Of a DNA stretch of 64,000 nucleotides, positions 35,524-44,994 are shown in pieces (the first letter of the stretch is position 1; every line of letters starts with the position of its first letter). The position numbers and the translations under genes are program-made. Source of the DNA: Marinobacter sp. BW6 (GTDB taxonomy: Bacteria > Pseudomonadota > Gammaproteobacteria > Pseudomonadales > Oleiphilaceae); the NCBI RefSeq assembly GCF_008107725.1, contig NZ_VIRN01000037.1:248001-312000 (forward strand), given 5' to 3'. The notes beneath the pieces were generated by a model. The model did not search any database, had not been told where the DNA came from, and worked only from the letters and a program-made list of their open reading frames with translations.

Positions 35524-36429
35524 TCATTTTTTAAAACCCAATAAAAAAACCAATGACTTCAAGGTTACCCTTTCAAGTGGTTTATTCTTAAAGGCTTTGA
35601 GGAACTCTTTGATAGCGAGCATCCTTTCCCTTTTCTTTGAATAGTCAATAGATTTCAATGCATGAATTCTGCAAAATGCTTGTCTAAACCTATCATCACC
35701 AACCCGATCACCATGTTTTAAACGAAAATCTTCAATAAGCCTTAGATTGACATCCAGTCTACCTAGCGTATTTGACGATAATTGGTTTTCCATTACCCGG
35801 TATTCGGCAAGATACTGGCTAATATACAGGAACTTATACTGTGTAGAGAAACGTAGCCACAGCTCGTAGTCATCTGAACGTTTGTAAGACACGTCCATCA
35901 GCCCGAGATCTTCAAAACAGCGCCTGGGGATTAATGCTGTATTTATACTAACACAATTATCATAAACCAATTGCTCGGAAATATTACCCGAATAACGGCG
36001 CATGTTTTTTCGATGAATTTCCTTTCCGGCTTCATTAATTGTGATGATATCACCGTACGAGATATCAAACTCTGGATTTTCCATAAGCGCAGTAACGCCA
36101 GCTTCGATTCGCTCTGGCTTATAGCGGTTATCTGAGTCCAAAATTGCAATAAACTGGCCCTTAGACATCTCAAAACCGAGATTAAACGCAGAGGCTCTTT
36201 TCCCATTTTCTTTATAGTAGTAAGAAACACGAAGCTCATTTTTATAGGTCTTATTTATTAGTTCATCAGTAGCGTCAGTAGAGCCATCATCTACGATTAT
36301 AATTTCGATGTTACTATATGTCTGATCAAGCGCGCTCTCCACTGCCTCGATTATAAAATCTCGACGGTTAAATGTCGTTATTATTATGGAAACCAGTGGT
36401 TTCTTACAACCTGCTACTAAAACTTCCAT
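35524..36429 (-). CDS. family 2 glycosyltransferase, AT-rich paralogue
   Basis: This 301-residue GT-A enzyme has VSIIITTFNRR, VDDGS and the DSDN metal motif (AILDSDNRY), where the last Asp of DSDD is Asn. It matches the GT2 at 34589-35464 over its whole length, including the late NTALIPRRCF and YRVMENQLSS phrases. Base composition is clearly more AT-rich than the neighbours, with many AAA, ATA and TTA codons, which suggests recent acquisition or recombination. No good Shine-Dalgarno is seen. Confidence 0.88.
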   Translation of the reverse strand: MEVLVAGCKKPLVSIIITTFNRRDFIIEAVESALDQTYSNIEIIIVDDGSTDATDELINKTYKNELRVSYYYKENGKRASAFNLGFEMSKGQFIAILDSDNRYKPERIEAGVTALMENPEFDISYGDIITINEAGKEIHRKNMRRYSGNISEQLVYDNCVSINTALIPRRCFEDLGLMDVSYKRSDDYELWLRFSTQYKFLYISQYLAEYRVMENQLSSNTLGRLDVNLRLIEDFRLKHGDRVGDDRFRQAFCRIHALKSIDYSKKRERMLAIKEFLKAFKNKPLERVTLKSLVFLLGFKK

Positions 36430-36477
36430 TTTTTCAGACCACCTAATATTAACTCACCATCGCTTTCAAACGATCGC

Positions 36478-38427
36478 CTAAATGTCATATGGGTGCGTAG
36501 AGGTCAAAAACCAACTTTGAAACATCAGAATACCCCACAACTCAAAACTGTAGTCTTCCCGGCCTGAAAGATGTTCATGCCACAACTGCCGTACCATGTC
36601 TGCTTTCCAATAGCCTTGCTCACGTAGGAGGGACGGTTCCAGCAACTCTTCCGCCCACTCCCGTAAAGCCCCCCTCAACCAAGCTGCTACCGGAACGGCA
36701 AAACCCTGTTTCGGCCGATCAATCAAGTTCCTGGGCACATGGCGGTATAATACGGACCGAAGCACCTGCTTACCGACCCTCCCGTTCATATTCAGGGATG
36801 CAGGCAGTCCCATGGCAAACGACACTACCCGATGGTCCAGCATGGGAATTCGAGTTTCCAGGCTGCAGGCCATGGCAGCACGATCAACCTTAGTCAGTAT
36901 ATCGTCTGGCAGATACCAATTCAGGTCGCGCCACATCAGGGTTTTCAGATCATTGTCCGGCACCTGGCCCGGAAGTGGTGTGGTCAGCCCATAACTGCCC
37001 TCACCCCGCTCCACTAACGCCAAAGCCGGATCGGACCAGACAGACACAGATTGCCGGTAGAACTCAGACAGGCTCCTGGCAGAGGCGATAGCTCTCGCCC
37101 GTGCGAGACGGAACCGAATTGCTTCGATACTGCGCCCTTTCTGGGACGGCACCAGGGCACGGATTGCCTGAGCGGTCATGCCGGGCTTCAGCCGACCGGA
37201 GAGTGCTTTCAATTGGGAACCAAACGAATTGCGCTGCTGCCACCCACGAAGCATACTTGGGTAACGAGTATACCCGCAGAACAATTCATCACCACCATCA
37301 CCGGACAGTGCAACGGTAACGTGTTTGCGGGTCATTTCACTGACCAGATACGTGGGCAGCTGAGAAGAATCCGCAAATGGCTCATCGTAGATCTGCGGCA
37401 AACGGGGTACCAGATCCCTTGCGCTCTGCTCTGTTACATATAACTCAGTATGGTCTGTGCCAAGATGGCTCGCCACAGTCGCCGCGTGCACGGCTTCATT
37501 AAACCCCTCTTCATTGAAACCAATACTGAAAGTCCTAACGGGCTGACTTGCCTGCTTTTGCATCAGTGCCACAATAGTGGAAGAATCCACTCCACCGGAC
37601 AAAAAAGCACCCAAGGGGACGTCCGAAACCATCTGATCACCAACCACTTCAGCAAGCAACGTTTCGAGATGGGAAGAGGCACCGTCCAAAGTCCATTCCA
37701 GGCCATCACCGAACTGATCTTCCAGGCGCCAATAGCGAGAGGGTTCAGGCAATTCCCCGGGCACTAGATGATCCAGATCGAGACTAATGAATGACGCGGG
37801 GAGAAGTTTATGGATACTGGAGTAGATGGAATGGGGCGCTGGAATGAGGTTATGACGCAACAACAGCGGCAATGCGCTACGATTAATCTCCCCTTTCCAC
37901 GAGGGATGGCATGCAAGGGCCTTGAGCTCTGAACCAAATAGAAGGGTATGCCCCTGCCAGCCATAATATAGCGGCTTTTCTCCCATTCGGTCTCGGGCGA
38001 GATAAAGCTTGCGCTGGCTCCTGTCCGCCAAGGCAAAGGCAAACATCCCATTAAAACGGGCCAGTGCCTGCGCCACACCCCAAGCCTCGAATGCGGCAAG
38101 CATGACTTCCGTATCGGAATGGCCGCGAAACCGGGCGCCGGAACGTTCCAGTTCCACTTTCAGGTTGCGAAAATTGTAGATCTCACCGTTGAAGGAAATA
38201 ACGTAACGACCGGATTCGGATGCCATGGGCTGAGCACCAAGTTCCGACAGGTCGATAATGGAAAGACGGCGGTGGCTCAGCCCCAAACGTAATTCCCCAT
38301 CAAACCAAACACCGCCGGCATCTGGCCCCCGGTGCAAAATGGCCTGCCCCATGCGATCCAGTACCGTTTCACACTGGTCTCTGGTACCAGGCAACTCCAG
38401 CCCGGCAAATCCTGCGAAACCACACAT
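36478..38427 (-). CDS. asnB: asparagine synthase-type amidotransferase
   Basis: This 649-residue protein begins MCGFAGF, with Cys2 as the glutaminase nucleophile. A class II glutamine amidotransferase domain (HRGPDAGG, SFNGEIYNF) and an asparagine-synthetase PP-loop domain (LSGGVDSS) follow. In polysaccharide loci this family amidates uronic or amino acids using glutamine and ATP. The true substrate is inferred. It is part of the minus-strand operon and is one of several amide-forming enzymes in the window. Confidence 0.93.
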   Translation of the reverse strand: MCGFAGFAGLELPGTRDQCETVLDRMGQAILHRGPDAGGVWFDGELRLGLSHRRLSIIDLSELGAQPMASESGRYVISFNGEIYNFRNLKVELERSGARFRGHSDTEVMLAAFEAWGVAQALARFNGMFAFALADRSQRKLYLARDRMGEKPLYYGWQGHTLLFGSELKALACHPSWKGEINRSALPLLLRHNLIPAPHSIYSSIHKLLPASFISLDLDHLVPGELPEPSRYWRLEDQFGDGLEWTLDGASSHLETLLAEVVGDQMVSDVPLGAFLSGGVDSSTIVALMQKQASQPVRTFSIGFNEEGFNEAVHAATVASHLGTDHTELYVTEQSARDLVPRLPQIYDEPFADSSQLPTYLVSEMTRKHVTVALSGDGGDELFCGYTRYPSMLRGWQQRNSFGSQLKALSGRLKPGMTAQAIRALVPSQKGRSIEAIRFRLARARAIASARSLSEFYRQSVSVWSDPALALVERGEGSYGLTTPLPGQVPDNDLKTLMWRDLNWYLPDDILTKVDRAAMACSLETRIPMLDHRVVSFAMGLPASLNMNGRVGKQVLRSVLYRHVPRNLIDRPKQGFAVPVAAWLRGALREWAEELLEPSLLREQGYWKADMVRQLWHEHLSGREDYSFELWGILMFQSWFLTSTHPYDI

Positions 38428-38444
38428 TCAGCAAACTCCCTCTG

Positions 38445-39968
38445 TCATACGTTCCATCTGAAACGTGCTGGCATAATACGCATCAGCAATTCACGCTCCT
38501 CCTTCTTGAGGGCCATCAGCCAATATAGAAGGCAATACACAGCTCCAGACACCACCACGGAAAGAATAATATCGAGGTAACCCGAGAACCCATGCTCAAC
38601 GCGCCACCACATCAGGACGGAGCCCATAACAGTCACAGGAAGAAGCGCTGGCCAAATTACTTGTTTCATGTACTGAAGCATTGTGATCTCCAGATTATTG
38701 GCCACAACCTTCAAAAATATGGGCATAACAACAAATACGGGCAACACCGAACCCAGCGCAGCACCAACCACGCCATATTCAAATACCAGCCAAATACTAA
38801 GGCCCAGATTGACCAACGCTGCGGGCGGCGCAACCTTGGCAAAAATTACATGCTTGTTTATAGCGGTTAGATAACGGCTTGCAAAAGGATTTAGCTTGGG
38901 CACAAGCATATAGACAACAAGCAAAACAACAATCGCATCGACGAGCGAAGGGTCGAATTCCCCTTCCAACCAAATGGCGATAAACGGCCCTCCGATAAGA
39001 CTGATACCGATGCCCATCGGTATCACCAGCCCAACCACCAGTTTACTGGCCACCATATACACTGCCTTTATTTTTGCCTGTTGGTTGCGGGCATTGAGAT
39101 CACTAAACAGAGGCATGAAAACATGGGTGAGGGTCATGGTGATGGTGGCCATGTAGCCCACAAGCGTTGACGGAATGGTATACACCGGTAAAGCAGCGGG
39201 GCCGAGGATTGAGCCGATCACCAACTTATCAGAAATACTTTCCACTTTAGAAGCAGCCCCTTGTATAAAAGACTTAAAACCAAAAGAAAGCATTTCACGC
39301 AACTTTGCCCTCGAGAAATACCTAATATTTGGATAAATATTCCCCAGTGCTGGCCTCATTAATATTAACCCAAAAATTATCAGCTTAACAACAACACTAC
39401 AAGCGACCAAACCAACCAGCAATATCAAACCATTCTCTGGGGTCATATAGTTATACGCAATAACAGCAATTGTAATCGTGCTTAAAATATTAACAACATT
39501 CTTAAAGTAATACTTTTGAAGACCTTCAAGATAACTTGCTGTTACAAATTTTGGAAATACGAAAAATAACTGCGCGCCAACCAAGAGAAGAAAGAGAACA
39601 TATTTATTCCCGCTTTCGCTCTCATTCGGATATATAATCTCTGGAAAGGTAAATGACCATACCCAGAAAAAGCTTGCGAGAAAGGTTCCAACTATTCCCA
39701 TAAAAACCAGGCTGCATGCATAGACTGTCAGCAATGACTCACGATCTCTGTGAGCGTTATGCATGGATGCAAAACGGCTTATTGTAGGACGCATTCCCAA
39801 ATCGAGCATTCCCATATAGCCAACGAATGCAAAAACCATTTCGCGAAGACCATAATCATAATGCCCCATCATCTCCAAATAAATGGGAGCCATTATAAAC
39901 GTTACCGCCATGCTGACCAGCAACTGCACCATACTTGAACTAGTATTAACCAGAACGCGCTTTAACAT
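38445..39968 (-). CDS. Wzx-type polysaccharide flippase
   Basis: This 507-residue integral membrane protein has about 13-14 helices and a typical N-terminus (MLKRVLVNTSSSMVQLL, and a GHYDYGLREM region). It is a member of the MATE-like polysaccharide exporter superfamily. It should flip the undecaprenyl-linked repeat unit to the periplasm. The middle of the gene (39.3-39.7 kb) is AT-rich compared with the ends. Confidence 0.9.
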   Translation of the reverse strand: MLKRVLVNTSSSMVQLLVSMAVTFIMAPIYLEMMGHYDYGLREMVFAFVGYMGMLDLGMRPTISRFASMHNAHRDRESLLTVYACSLVFMGIVGTFLASFFWVWSFTFPEIIYPNESESGNKYVLFLLLVGAQLFFVFPKFVTASYLEGLQKYYFKNVVNILSTITIAVIAYNYMTPENGLILLVGLVACSVVVKLIIFGLILMRPALGNIYPNIRYFSRAKLREMLSFGFKSFIQGAASKVESISDKLVIGSILGPAALPVYTIPSTLVGYMATITMTLTHVFMPLFSDLNARNQQAKIKAVYMVASKLVVGLVIPMGIGISLIGGPFIAIWLEGEFDPSLVDAIVVLLVVYMLVPKLNPFASRYLTAINKHVIFAKVAPPAALVNLGLSIWLVFEYGVVGAALGSVLPVFVVMPIFLKVVANNLEITMLQYMKQVIWPALLPVTVMGSVLMWWRVEHGFSGYLDIILSVVVSGAVYCLLYWLMALKKEERELLMRIMPARFRWNV

Positions 39969-40009
39969 ATATTTAAGGCCTCCCCATTAATAAATAAATT
40001 ACCCATATA

Positions 40010-41596
40010 TTATTCATAAAAGCGGGAGACAACGCGATTAAAGCCACGTTTTATAAGAGACCCTGACTTTAACAAATACCAGACAATAGCCGGCAACGGA
40101 TCGGCCAATAACCAGAGTGCATCAATAACCTTCCCCTTATCACCTGTCCTTTGGCGAACAGAATCCTTGCTTGATCTCGTACGAAGTTTCCTCAAAATAA
40201 CCAAGGAGGCGTCCATCCAAGTCACTTTCCTATAAGACAATGGTGCGTAAAGCCCTCCTAAGCAGACTGCCTCAAGATAGGTAATGACCGACAAATTAAC
40301 TCCAGCGGCTTGCGCCATTGCGTGGGTATTTTCCGGTCTGAAATTCGCTTCAATAAAGTAAAAGTCTCCCGTCAAGTCATGGCGTTTAAACTCTACTCCA
40401 AGCACACCTCCTACCGAAAACCCACGAAATGCCTTCTCTGACTCAATTTCCAGCAGTCGGTCATATACCGTCTCACCAATTCCTATACAGCCTCTGCCAT
40501 CATCCATCAGTTTTCGTCCGGCTATTTTGCTACAAACATTGCCGCCTCTACTGCAGGCAACCAAGGTAAAGAAAATATTGTCTTGAGACCCAGGAATGTA
40601 TTCTTGAATCAAGACCAATGCATCCCCTTTAGAAACCAAGCACCCAATTCGTTGACGAAGCTCTACATCGTTTTCTACGATAAGGGTCTTGCCGATGAAG
40701 GCTCCCTTTTTTGCCAACTCCGTCGGTTTACAAATCACAGGAAAACTGAAATCTCGTATCACGGACTCAAGGCTGCCGTCGCCCTCTACCACCCGGCTCA
40801 AAGGCACTTTTACGCCTGACGCTTTCATTTTCTCGATTTGAACTGCTTTATTATTCAGTTGACTCGACAGCTTAGGGTCGTTGGGTGCTAAAACCAAATC
40901 CCTGACATCCTCCCAGATCCTAGCAAGTAAACCGATCTCAAGATCTCCCGCCGTGTAAACCACGGGCTTTGCCGGGGAGGCCTGCGAAATAGCCTTAATG
41001 CACTCCACCACATGATCGTCAGTACAATTGCGGCAGTCGAACACCTCTCGGACATAACGGCTGGATCGCGCAATAACCGGCATCTCATCTCTGGTCAAGA
41101 TACAGTCAACCGGCACACCACATTCACCGAGAGCCCTGACCTGGGCGAGCAGATTGACATTGGCCCTACCAATTACTACGGCTGGAGGGATAGGCCCGTT
41201 TATGAAAAGATCTACAGGAAACGAGGCCCGGAGAGAGCTCTCTACCAAAGGCGCTTTCGCGTTTATTGATCCAACTACTATAAAGCCAGACTCGAGCCAG
41301 AAAGCCAGAGACTCGAGGTCCTGACTTACTCGAGCAAGAATGACAATAGACGAGAACCCTTTCTTTTCTCCATCAAAATTAAAGGGCAGGAATTCATCTT
41401 CTTTCGCCTGCTGTCGAGTACGAGCTACGAGTTCCGCGACCAAGATTTCGCTGGCGTCTTCTGGAAACGAAAAGCCAAAATCAGGTATCGGACGCAGACG
41501 AAATCCTCTTTCCAGATTTAGCTCAGAGAGTAACGCTTCAACCAAACAAAGCCTATTGTCGAGTCGTCGAGCTAACACTAGTTCCTTGCGAAACAT
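40010..41596 (-). CDS. ATP-grasp carboxylate-amine ligase-like
   Basis: This 528-residue protein has an N-terminal region of about 160 residues of uncertain fold, a Rossmann-like part (VVIGRANVNLLAQVRALG) and an ATP-grasp domain from about 250 (FPVICKPTELAKKGAF, LIQEYIPGSQD, and the metal-binding FIEANFRPENTH). ATP-grasp enzymes form acyl phosphates that are attacked by amines. In a sugar locus this suggests attachment of an amino acid or similar group. The substrate cannot be read from sequence. Confidence 0.87.
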   Translation of the reverse strand: MFRKELVLARRLDNRLCLVEALLSELNLERGFRLRPIPDFGFSFPEDASEILVAELVARTRQQAKEDEFLPFNFDGEKKGFSSIVILARVSQDLESLAFWLESGFIVVGSINAKAPLVESSLRASFPVDLFINGPIPPAVVIGRANVNLLAQVRALGECGVPVDCILTRDEMPVIARSSRYVREVFDCRNCTDDHVVECIKAISQASPAKPVVYTAGDLEIGLLARIWEDVRDLVLAPNDPKLSSQLNNKAVQIEKMKASGVKVPLSRVVEGDGSLESVIRDFSFPVICKPTELAKKGAFIGKTLIVENDVELRQRIGCLVSKGDALVLIQEYIPGSQDNIFFTLVACSRGGNVCSKIAGRKLMDDGRGCIGIGETVYDRLLEIESEKAFRGFSVGGVLGVEFKRHDLTGDFYFIEANFRPENTHAMAQAAGVNLSVITYLEAVCLGGLYAPLSYRKVTWMDASLVILRKLRTRSSKDSVRQRTGDKGKVIDALWLLADPLPAIVWYLLKSGSLIKRGFNRVVSRFYE

Positions 41597-41639
41597 CTTG
41601 GGTGCTCCATCGCAGCGTTCCAGAAGAGCTCTTGAAAAG

Positions 41640-42779
41640 TTATCGAGAAGAACCAGCTAGGATCCAATCGTAAAGCTCAGCTAATTCATTTGCTGGACGC
41701 CTGATATTGAACTTGCTTACAGCCGTGCCTTGGAAGTCCAGAAAGACAGGTTTCCGCGCCAACATGTTCTGCGTCTCAAGTACGATTGCTGACTCCAATG
41801 CAGAAACATCTCCCACTGCTACTTTTTGGGCTGGCGAGCCCTCAAGCACCTCCCGAAGGCCGATACAATCAGAGCCGATGATTGGCGTGCCTGAGGCAAG
41901 TGCTTCCATTGCCAGCAAGCCACAGGCCTCCCACCGGGATGGCATTATGACTACGTCGACGCCTTTGAGGGCCGCGGCCATATCATCTGTCTGCTCGCAC
42001 TGATGGAAATAATCGCCTAAACCTTTCTCTGTAAGGTAGTCATAGTCCTCACGGATAAATCCACCCCATCCGAAGGTGACAACATGGGGCAGAGTCTCAA
42101 GGGAGCGGGTTTGGCGCATTTCTTCAACCGCATCCACCAATAATCGGAAGCCTTTCTGCCCCATGAAGCGACCAAAAAACCCTAACAATGGAGTTTGCTC
42201 ATCAATCCCGAATTCTGCCTTTAGCGCCCTCGGTCTTCCGTCACGGAAGTACTCAGTATCCACCCCGTGAAGTATTCCATGTACGCGGCAAGGCTCTATG
42301 GCTGGAAAGAACGCCAGCAAGTTGTCCCTGGCATCTTCAGTAACAGTATGGATTGCTGTTATTCGGCGAAACAGCAGCGACATCGCCAGGTGTTTCGCCC
42401 TACCCTTCCATCCTGCAAACTGAGCGGGTAGAAAAACATCATGGGCTGTCATCAGGTGAGGTAAATCGTAACCAATTCCGGCGAGCTCGGTTAACAGACC
42501 AGCAGAGAATCCATGGGAATGAACAAGTTGGAAATCGTAATCAGCAATAAACTCCCGAAGCTGTCCGACGAACGCTAAAGTGCCCTTCCGGGCGGGAACA
42601 ACGGTGATACGGTCACCAGGAATATACGCAGAAAGGAAATCAGAAAGCCCCCTGTCCGGCGCAACAAGCGTAAAAGTACACTTACTGAAACAAGGTTGGC
42701 TGTAAATATAACGAAAGAACGTGCGAATGCCCCCACCGGGCTGAAGAGCAGACATAAGAATGCGCATTGCTGTTTCCAT
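41640..42779 (-). CDS. family 4 glycosyltransferase
   Basis: This 379-residue GT-B enzyme has the glycine-rich N-terminal GGGIRTFFRY, HSHGFSAGL, the donor-site region GFFGRFMGQKGF and the EX7E-like SRWEACGLLAMEALASG. It probably adds a sugar to the cytoplasmic lipid-linked intermediate. Translation may instead start at 42767, where GGAAAC lies upstream. A region of about 290 bases without genes separates it from the deacetylase upstream. Confidence 0.9.
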   Translation of the reverse strand: METAMRILMSALQPGGGIRTFFRYIYSQPCFSKCTFTLVAPDRGLSDFLSAYIPGDRITVVPARKGTLAFVGQLREFIADYDFQLVHSHGFSAGLLTELAGIGYDLPHLMTAHDVFLPAQFAGWKGRAKHLAMSLLFRRITAIHTVTEDARDNLLAFFPAIEPCRVHGILHGVDTEYFRDGRPRALKAEFGIDEQTPLLGFFGRFMGQKGFRLLVDAVEEMRQTRSLETLPHVVTFGWGGFIREDYDYLTEKGLGDYFHQCEQTDDMAAALKGVDVVIMPSRWEACGLLAMEALASGTPIIGSDCIGLREVLEGSPAQKVAVGDVSALESAIVLETQNMLARKPVFLDFQGTAVSKFNIRRPANELAELYDWILAGSSR

Positions 42780-43070
42780 CCTGGATTTAGCGACAAACTA
42801 GGCCCCCACTACCAAACCCGAAATGGGGGGAGCAGAGCCGCCAACCGAAACCGCATTATGAGGCAAGCACCGTGGAATGTCATACAGGCGACGATAAACA
42901 TAGAAAAATACTGCCTGGCGGAGTGCACACGTCGACTCCCACAGGAGAGTGCTCTGCACTTTCAGTGATATCTGTATGCACAAAAAAGACCATCACGGGG
43001 GATTCCCCCACCTCGTTTAGCGGCAACATGATTTAGCCTAAGAGTTTTGAAAAGAAACAACGCTCAGAGC
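42780..43070. other. intergenic stretch within the polysaccharide operon
   Basis: I see no gene here. It holds a GGGGG/CCCCC palindrome (about 42997-43009) with a T run on the minus strand starting about 10 bases later, which is too distant for a typical terminator. There is also a partial sigma-54 -12-like element (minus strand, CACGGTGCTTGC at about 42872-42883) that lacks the -24 GG. A new minus-strand promoter here is plausible but unproven. Confidence 0.3.
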
Positions 43071-43973
43071 TTAAATAAGCTTAAATAGAGGGAATTCAAA
43101 CTCACCAGGCGATGCAAACTTAAATCGCTTAGCCATACGCCCCCCTTGCAACTGTTGGTGAATCAGCCCTAAAGCGCCACCTAACAAAGGATCGCCATAA
43201 ACCGAAATCCTTTTCTCAAGCCAGGTAGGAGGCTTGTTCTCTACACCAAAACGCCGCACCAGTTTTTTTCTACCAGCGCTATTACTACCACGTAATGTAG
43301 AAAACTGGCTGGTAAACCCATACTCTGAGGCCAATTCGAACGCCCGGTTACTGAACAGGCCCTTTGGCCAGCACCAATGAATCGGGCACACCCCGATTTT
43401 GTCTTTCATCGCACGACGTGATGCTTCCAGATCATTCTTCAGGCCCACCAAATTCTCTGCCCATGAGCTTCCTTCATTCCACCATCGGCCATGGGTATTA
43501 GAATGACATCCAATACCCACGAGCCCTGTGTCTCTCGCCGCTATTAACTCAGACCATCGCATGGACACTTCATCACCTCTGCCGGTGCCCGCTAGCTCCA
43601 TCGAGACCGTATGGGATTTTGGCTCCCACGCTTCCTCTTGTAATAGGTGATCTCGGACTTTGCCATCTCCCGGCCAGGACGTGACTACAAAAAAAATAGC
43701 ATTCGCCTGAAACTCCTGAAGAATCGGAAACGCATACACCCAGTTATCGAGCCATGCGTCGTCAAAAGTCAAAAGAACCGAAGGCTGCCGAATATCAAGT
43801 TTTCCCTCTCGCCAGCAAGAAAATTCGTCGATAGACAAGATCCTTATATCCCGCTCACGCAGGATACTCAGATGTTTATGAAACATGTCAGGAGAGACCG
43901 TGTGCGCACCGTCAACTGGGGAAATATGGTGGTACATCAGCACAGGGACAGAAGATATCAGAGATTTAGGCAT
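43071..43973 (-). CDS. polysaccharide deacetylase
   Basis: This 300-residue NodB-homology protein has motif 1 LTFDDAW (Asp71, Asp72) and motif 2 HSNTHG (His157, His161), the expected metal-binding pair. The N-terminal LMYHHIS resembles PgaB-type deacetylases. It has no evident signal peptide. It probably removes N-acetyl groups from a sugar of the polymer or of a lipid-linked intermediate. It lies 7 bases after the GNAT gene. Confidence 0.9.
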   Translation of the reverse strand: MPKSLISSVPVLMYHHISPVDGAHTVSPDMFHKHLSILRERDIRILSIDEFSCWREGKLDIRQPSVLLTFDDAWLDNWVYAFPILQEFQANAIFFVVTSWPGDGKVRDHLLQEEAWEPKSHTVSMELAGTGRGDEVSMRWSELIAARDTGLVGIGCHSNTHGRWWNEGSSWAENLVGLKNDLEASRRAMKDKIGVCPIHWCWPKGLFSNRAFELASEYGFTSQFSTLRGSNSAGRKKLVRRFGVENKPPTWLEKRISVYGDPLLGGALGLIHQQLQGGRMAKRFKFASPGEFEFPLFKLI

Positions 43974-43980
43974 AGCACCT

Positions 43981-44973
43981 TCAACTTAAATCAATGACGG
44001 GCACTCTTTCGCCATATACACTAAATATATAGGAAACCGGTTTTACGGACTCCATTTTAACCTCCTCGATCAAGTCATCAAAGGAAAATTCAGCATGCAG
44101 TTTATTTAGAATACAAAATCTTTCATCAATACTATCTGCTACCTGGCCTGACTTTTCACCAATCAGCGGATCCAATATTAAAACACTATTTTCCGATTGA
44201 TCAAAAAAACTCAATGTGGTGGAATCAATATCTGAACAATTGGCCAAGACAACTTTTACAGTAAAACCGAACCTTCGAAGATAAGAAACAACATACTTAA
44301 GCCTTTCAGCATCGTAACCCACCAAAATAATATGAGGAAGAAAAACCAGCCCTCTCAAATCGACAAATCTATTGATATATGTTCTGTTAAATCCAAGCAC
44401 ATTTATACGCATCTTCTCCCCAGCAATTCTAGATCCGGTTGAGAGATTCATATTTATTGATGCCTTCCGAGACCGCCACACGTAGGAGATAACATGGGTA
44501 TATCCTCTAGCAGCCATTTTTTTTATGGCAGAACTGCGCATATAAGAACCCAGACCACTCCCTCTCTTCGAGGGTATAATAAATGTATTAACGAGTTCGA
44601 AACAACTTTTTCCGTTACTATTTATTAAATCACTCTTAACAGGTAAAGCCCAGGTTCCACCGACTATATCACCAGACTTATCCAACAAAACAAAACCAAT
44701 ATATTTCGAATTAAATCTCGATCGAACAAGCTCACTTCTTTTCCTGCTCGGCATGTACTGGTAAAACTCCTTAGGATAGAGTTTCAATATATCATCTATG
44801 TCGCTATATGAAGACTCACGAACAATGTAGCCATCATCAACATGGGGCGCCCCTAGTGGGCATTCCGTGTCTTTCTCAATTGGCAAAACGAATACAATCC
44901 ATCGATAGATAGAAAATACTCTTATCGCTGCTCTCTCAAAATAATACAACACCCAACGGATAAGTTCGGGCAA
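43981..44973 (-). CDS. GNAT acetyltransferase with extra C-terminal domain
   Basis: This 330-residue protein probably starts at TTG (44973), with GAGG 7 bases upstream. No ATG occurs until residue 74. A GNAT domain covers about 49-200, with the CoA loop KRGSGLGSYM. The last 120 residues form an unrecognised alpha/beta domain, with ILVGYDAERLKYV, VKVVLANCSD and SVLILDPLIG, reminiscent of a Rossmann-like or receiver fold. The gene is AT-rich compared with its neighbours and may be imported. The substrate is unknown. Confidence 0.75.
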   Translation of the reverse strand: MPELIRWVLYYFERAAIRVFSIYRWIVFVLPIEKDTECPLGAPHVDDGYIVRESSYSDIDDILKLYPKEFYQYMPSRKRSELVRSRFNSKYIGFVLLDKSGDIVGGTWALPVKSDLINSNGKSCFELVNTFIIPSKRGSGLGSYMRSSAIKKMAARGYTHVISYVWRSRKASINMNLSTGSRIAGEKMRINVLGFNRTYINRFVDLRGLVFLPHIILVGYDAERLKYVVSYLRRFGFTVKVVLANCSDIDSTTLSFFDQSENSVLILDPLIGEKSGQVADSIDERFCILNKLHAEFSFDDLIEEVKMESVKPVSYIFSVYGERVPVIDLS

Positions 44974-44994
44974 AACAATACCTCATCAGTGATT

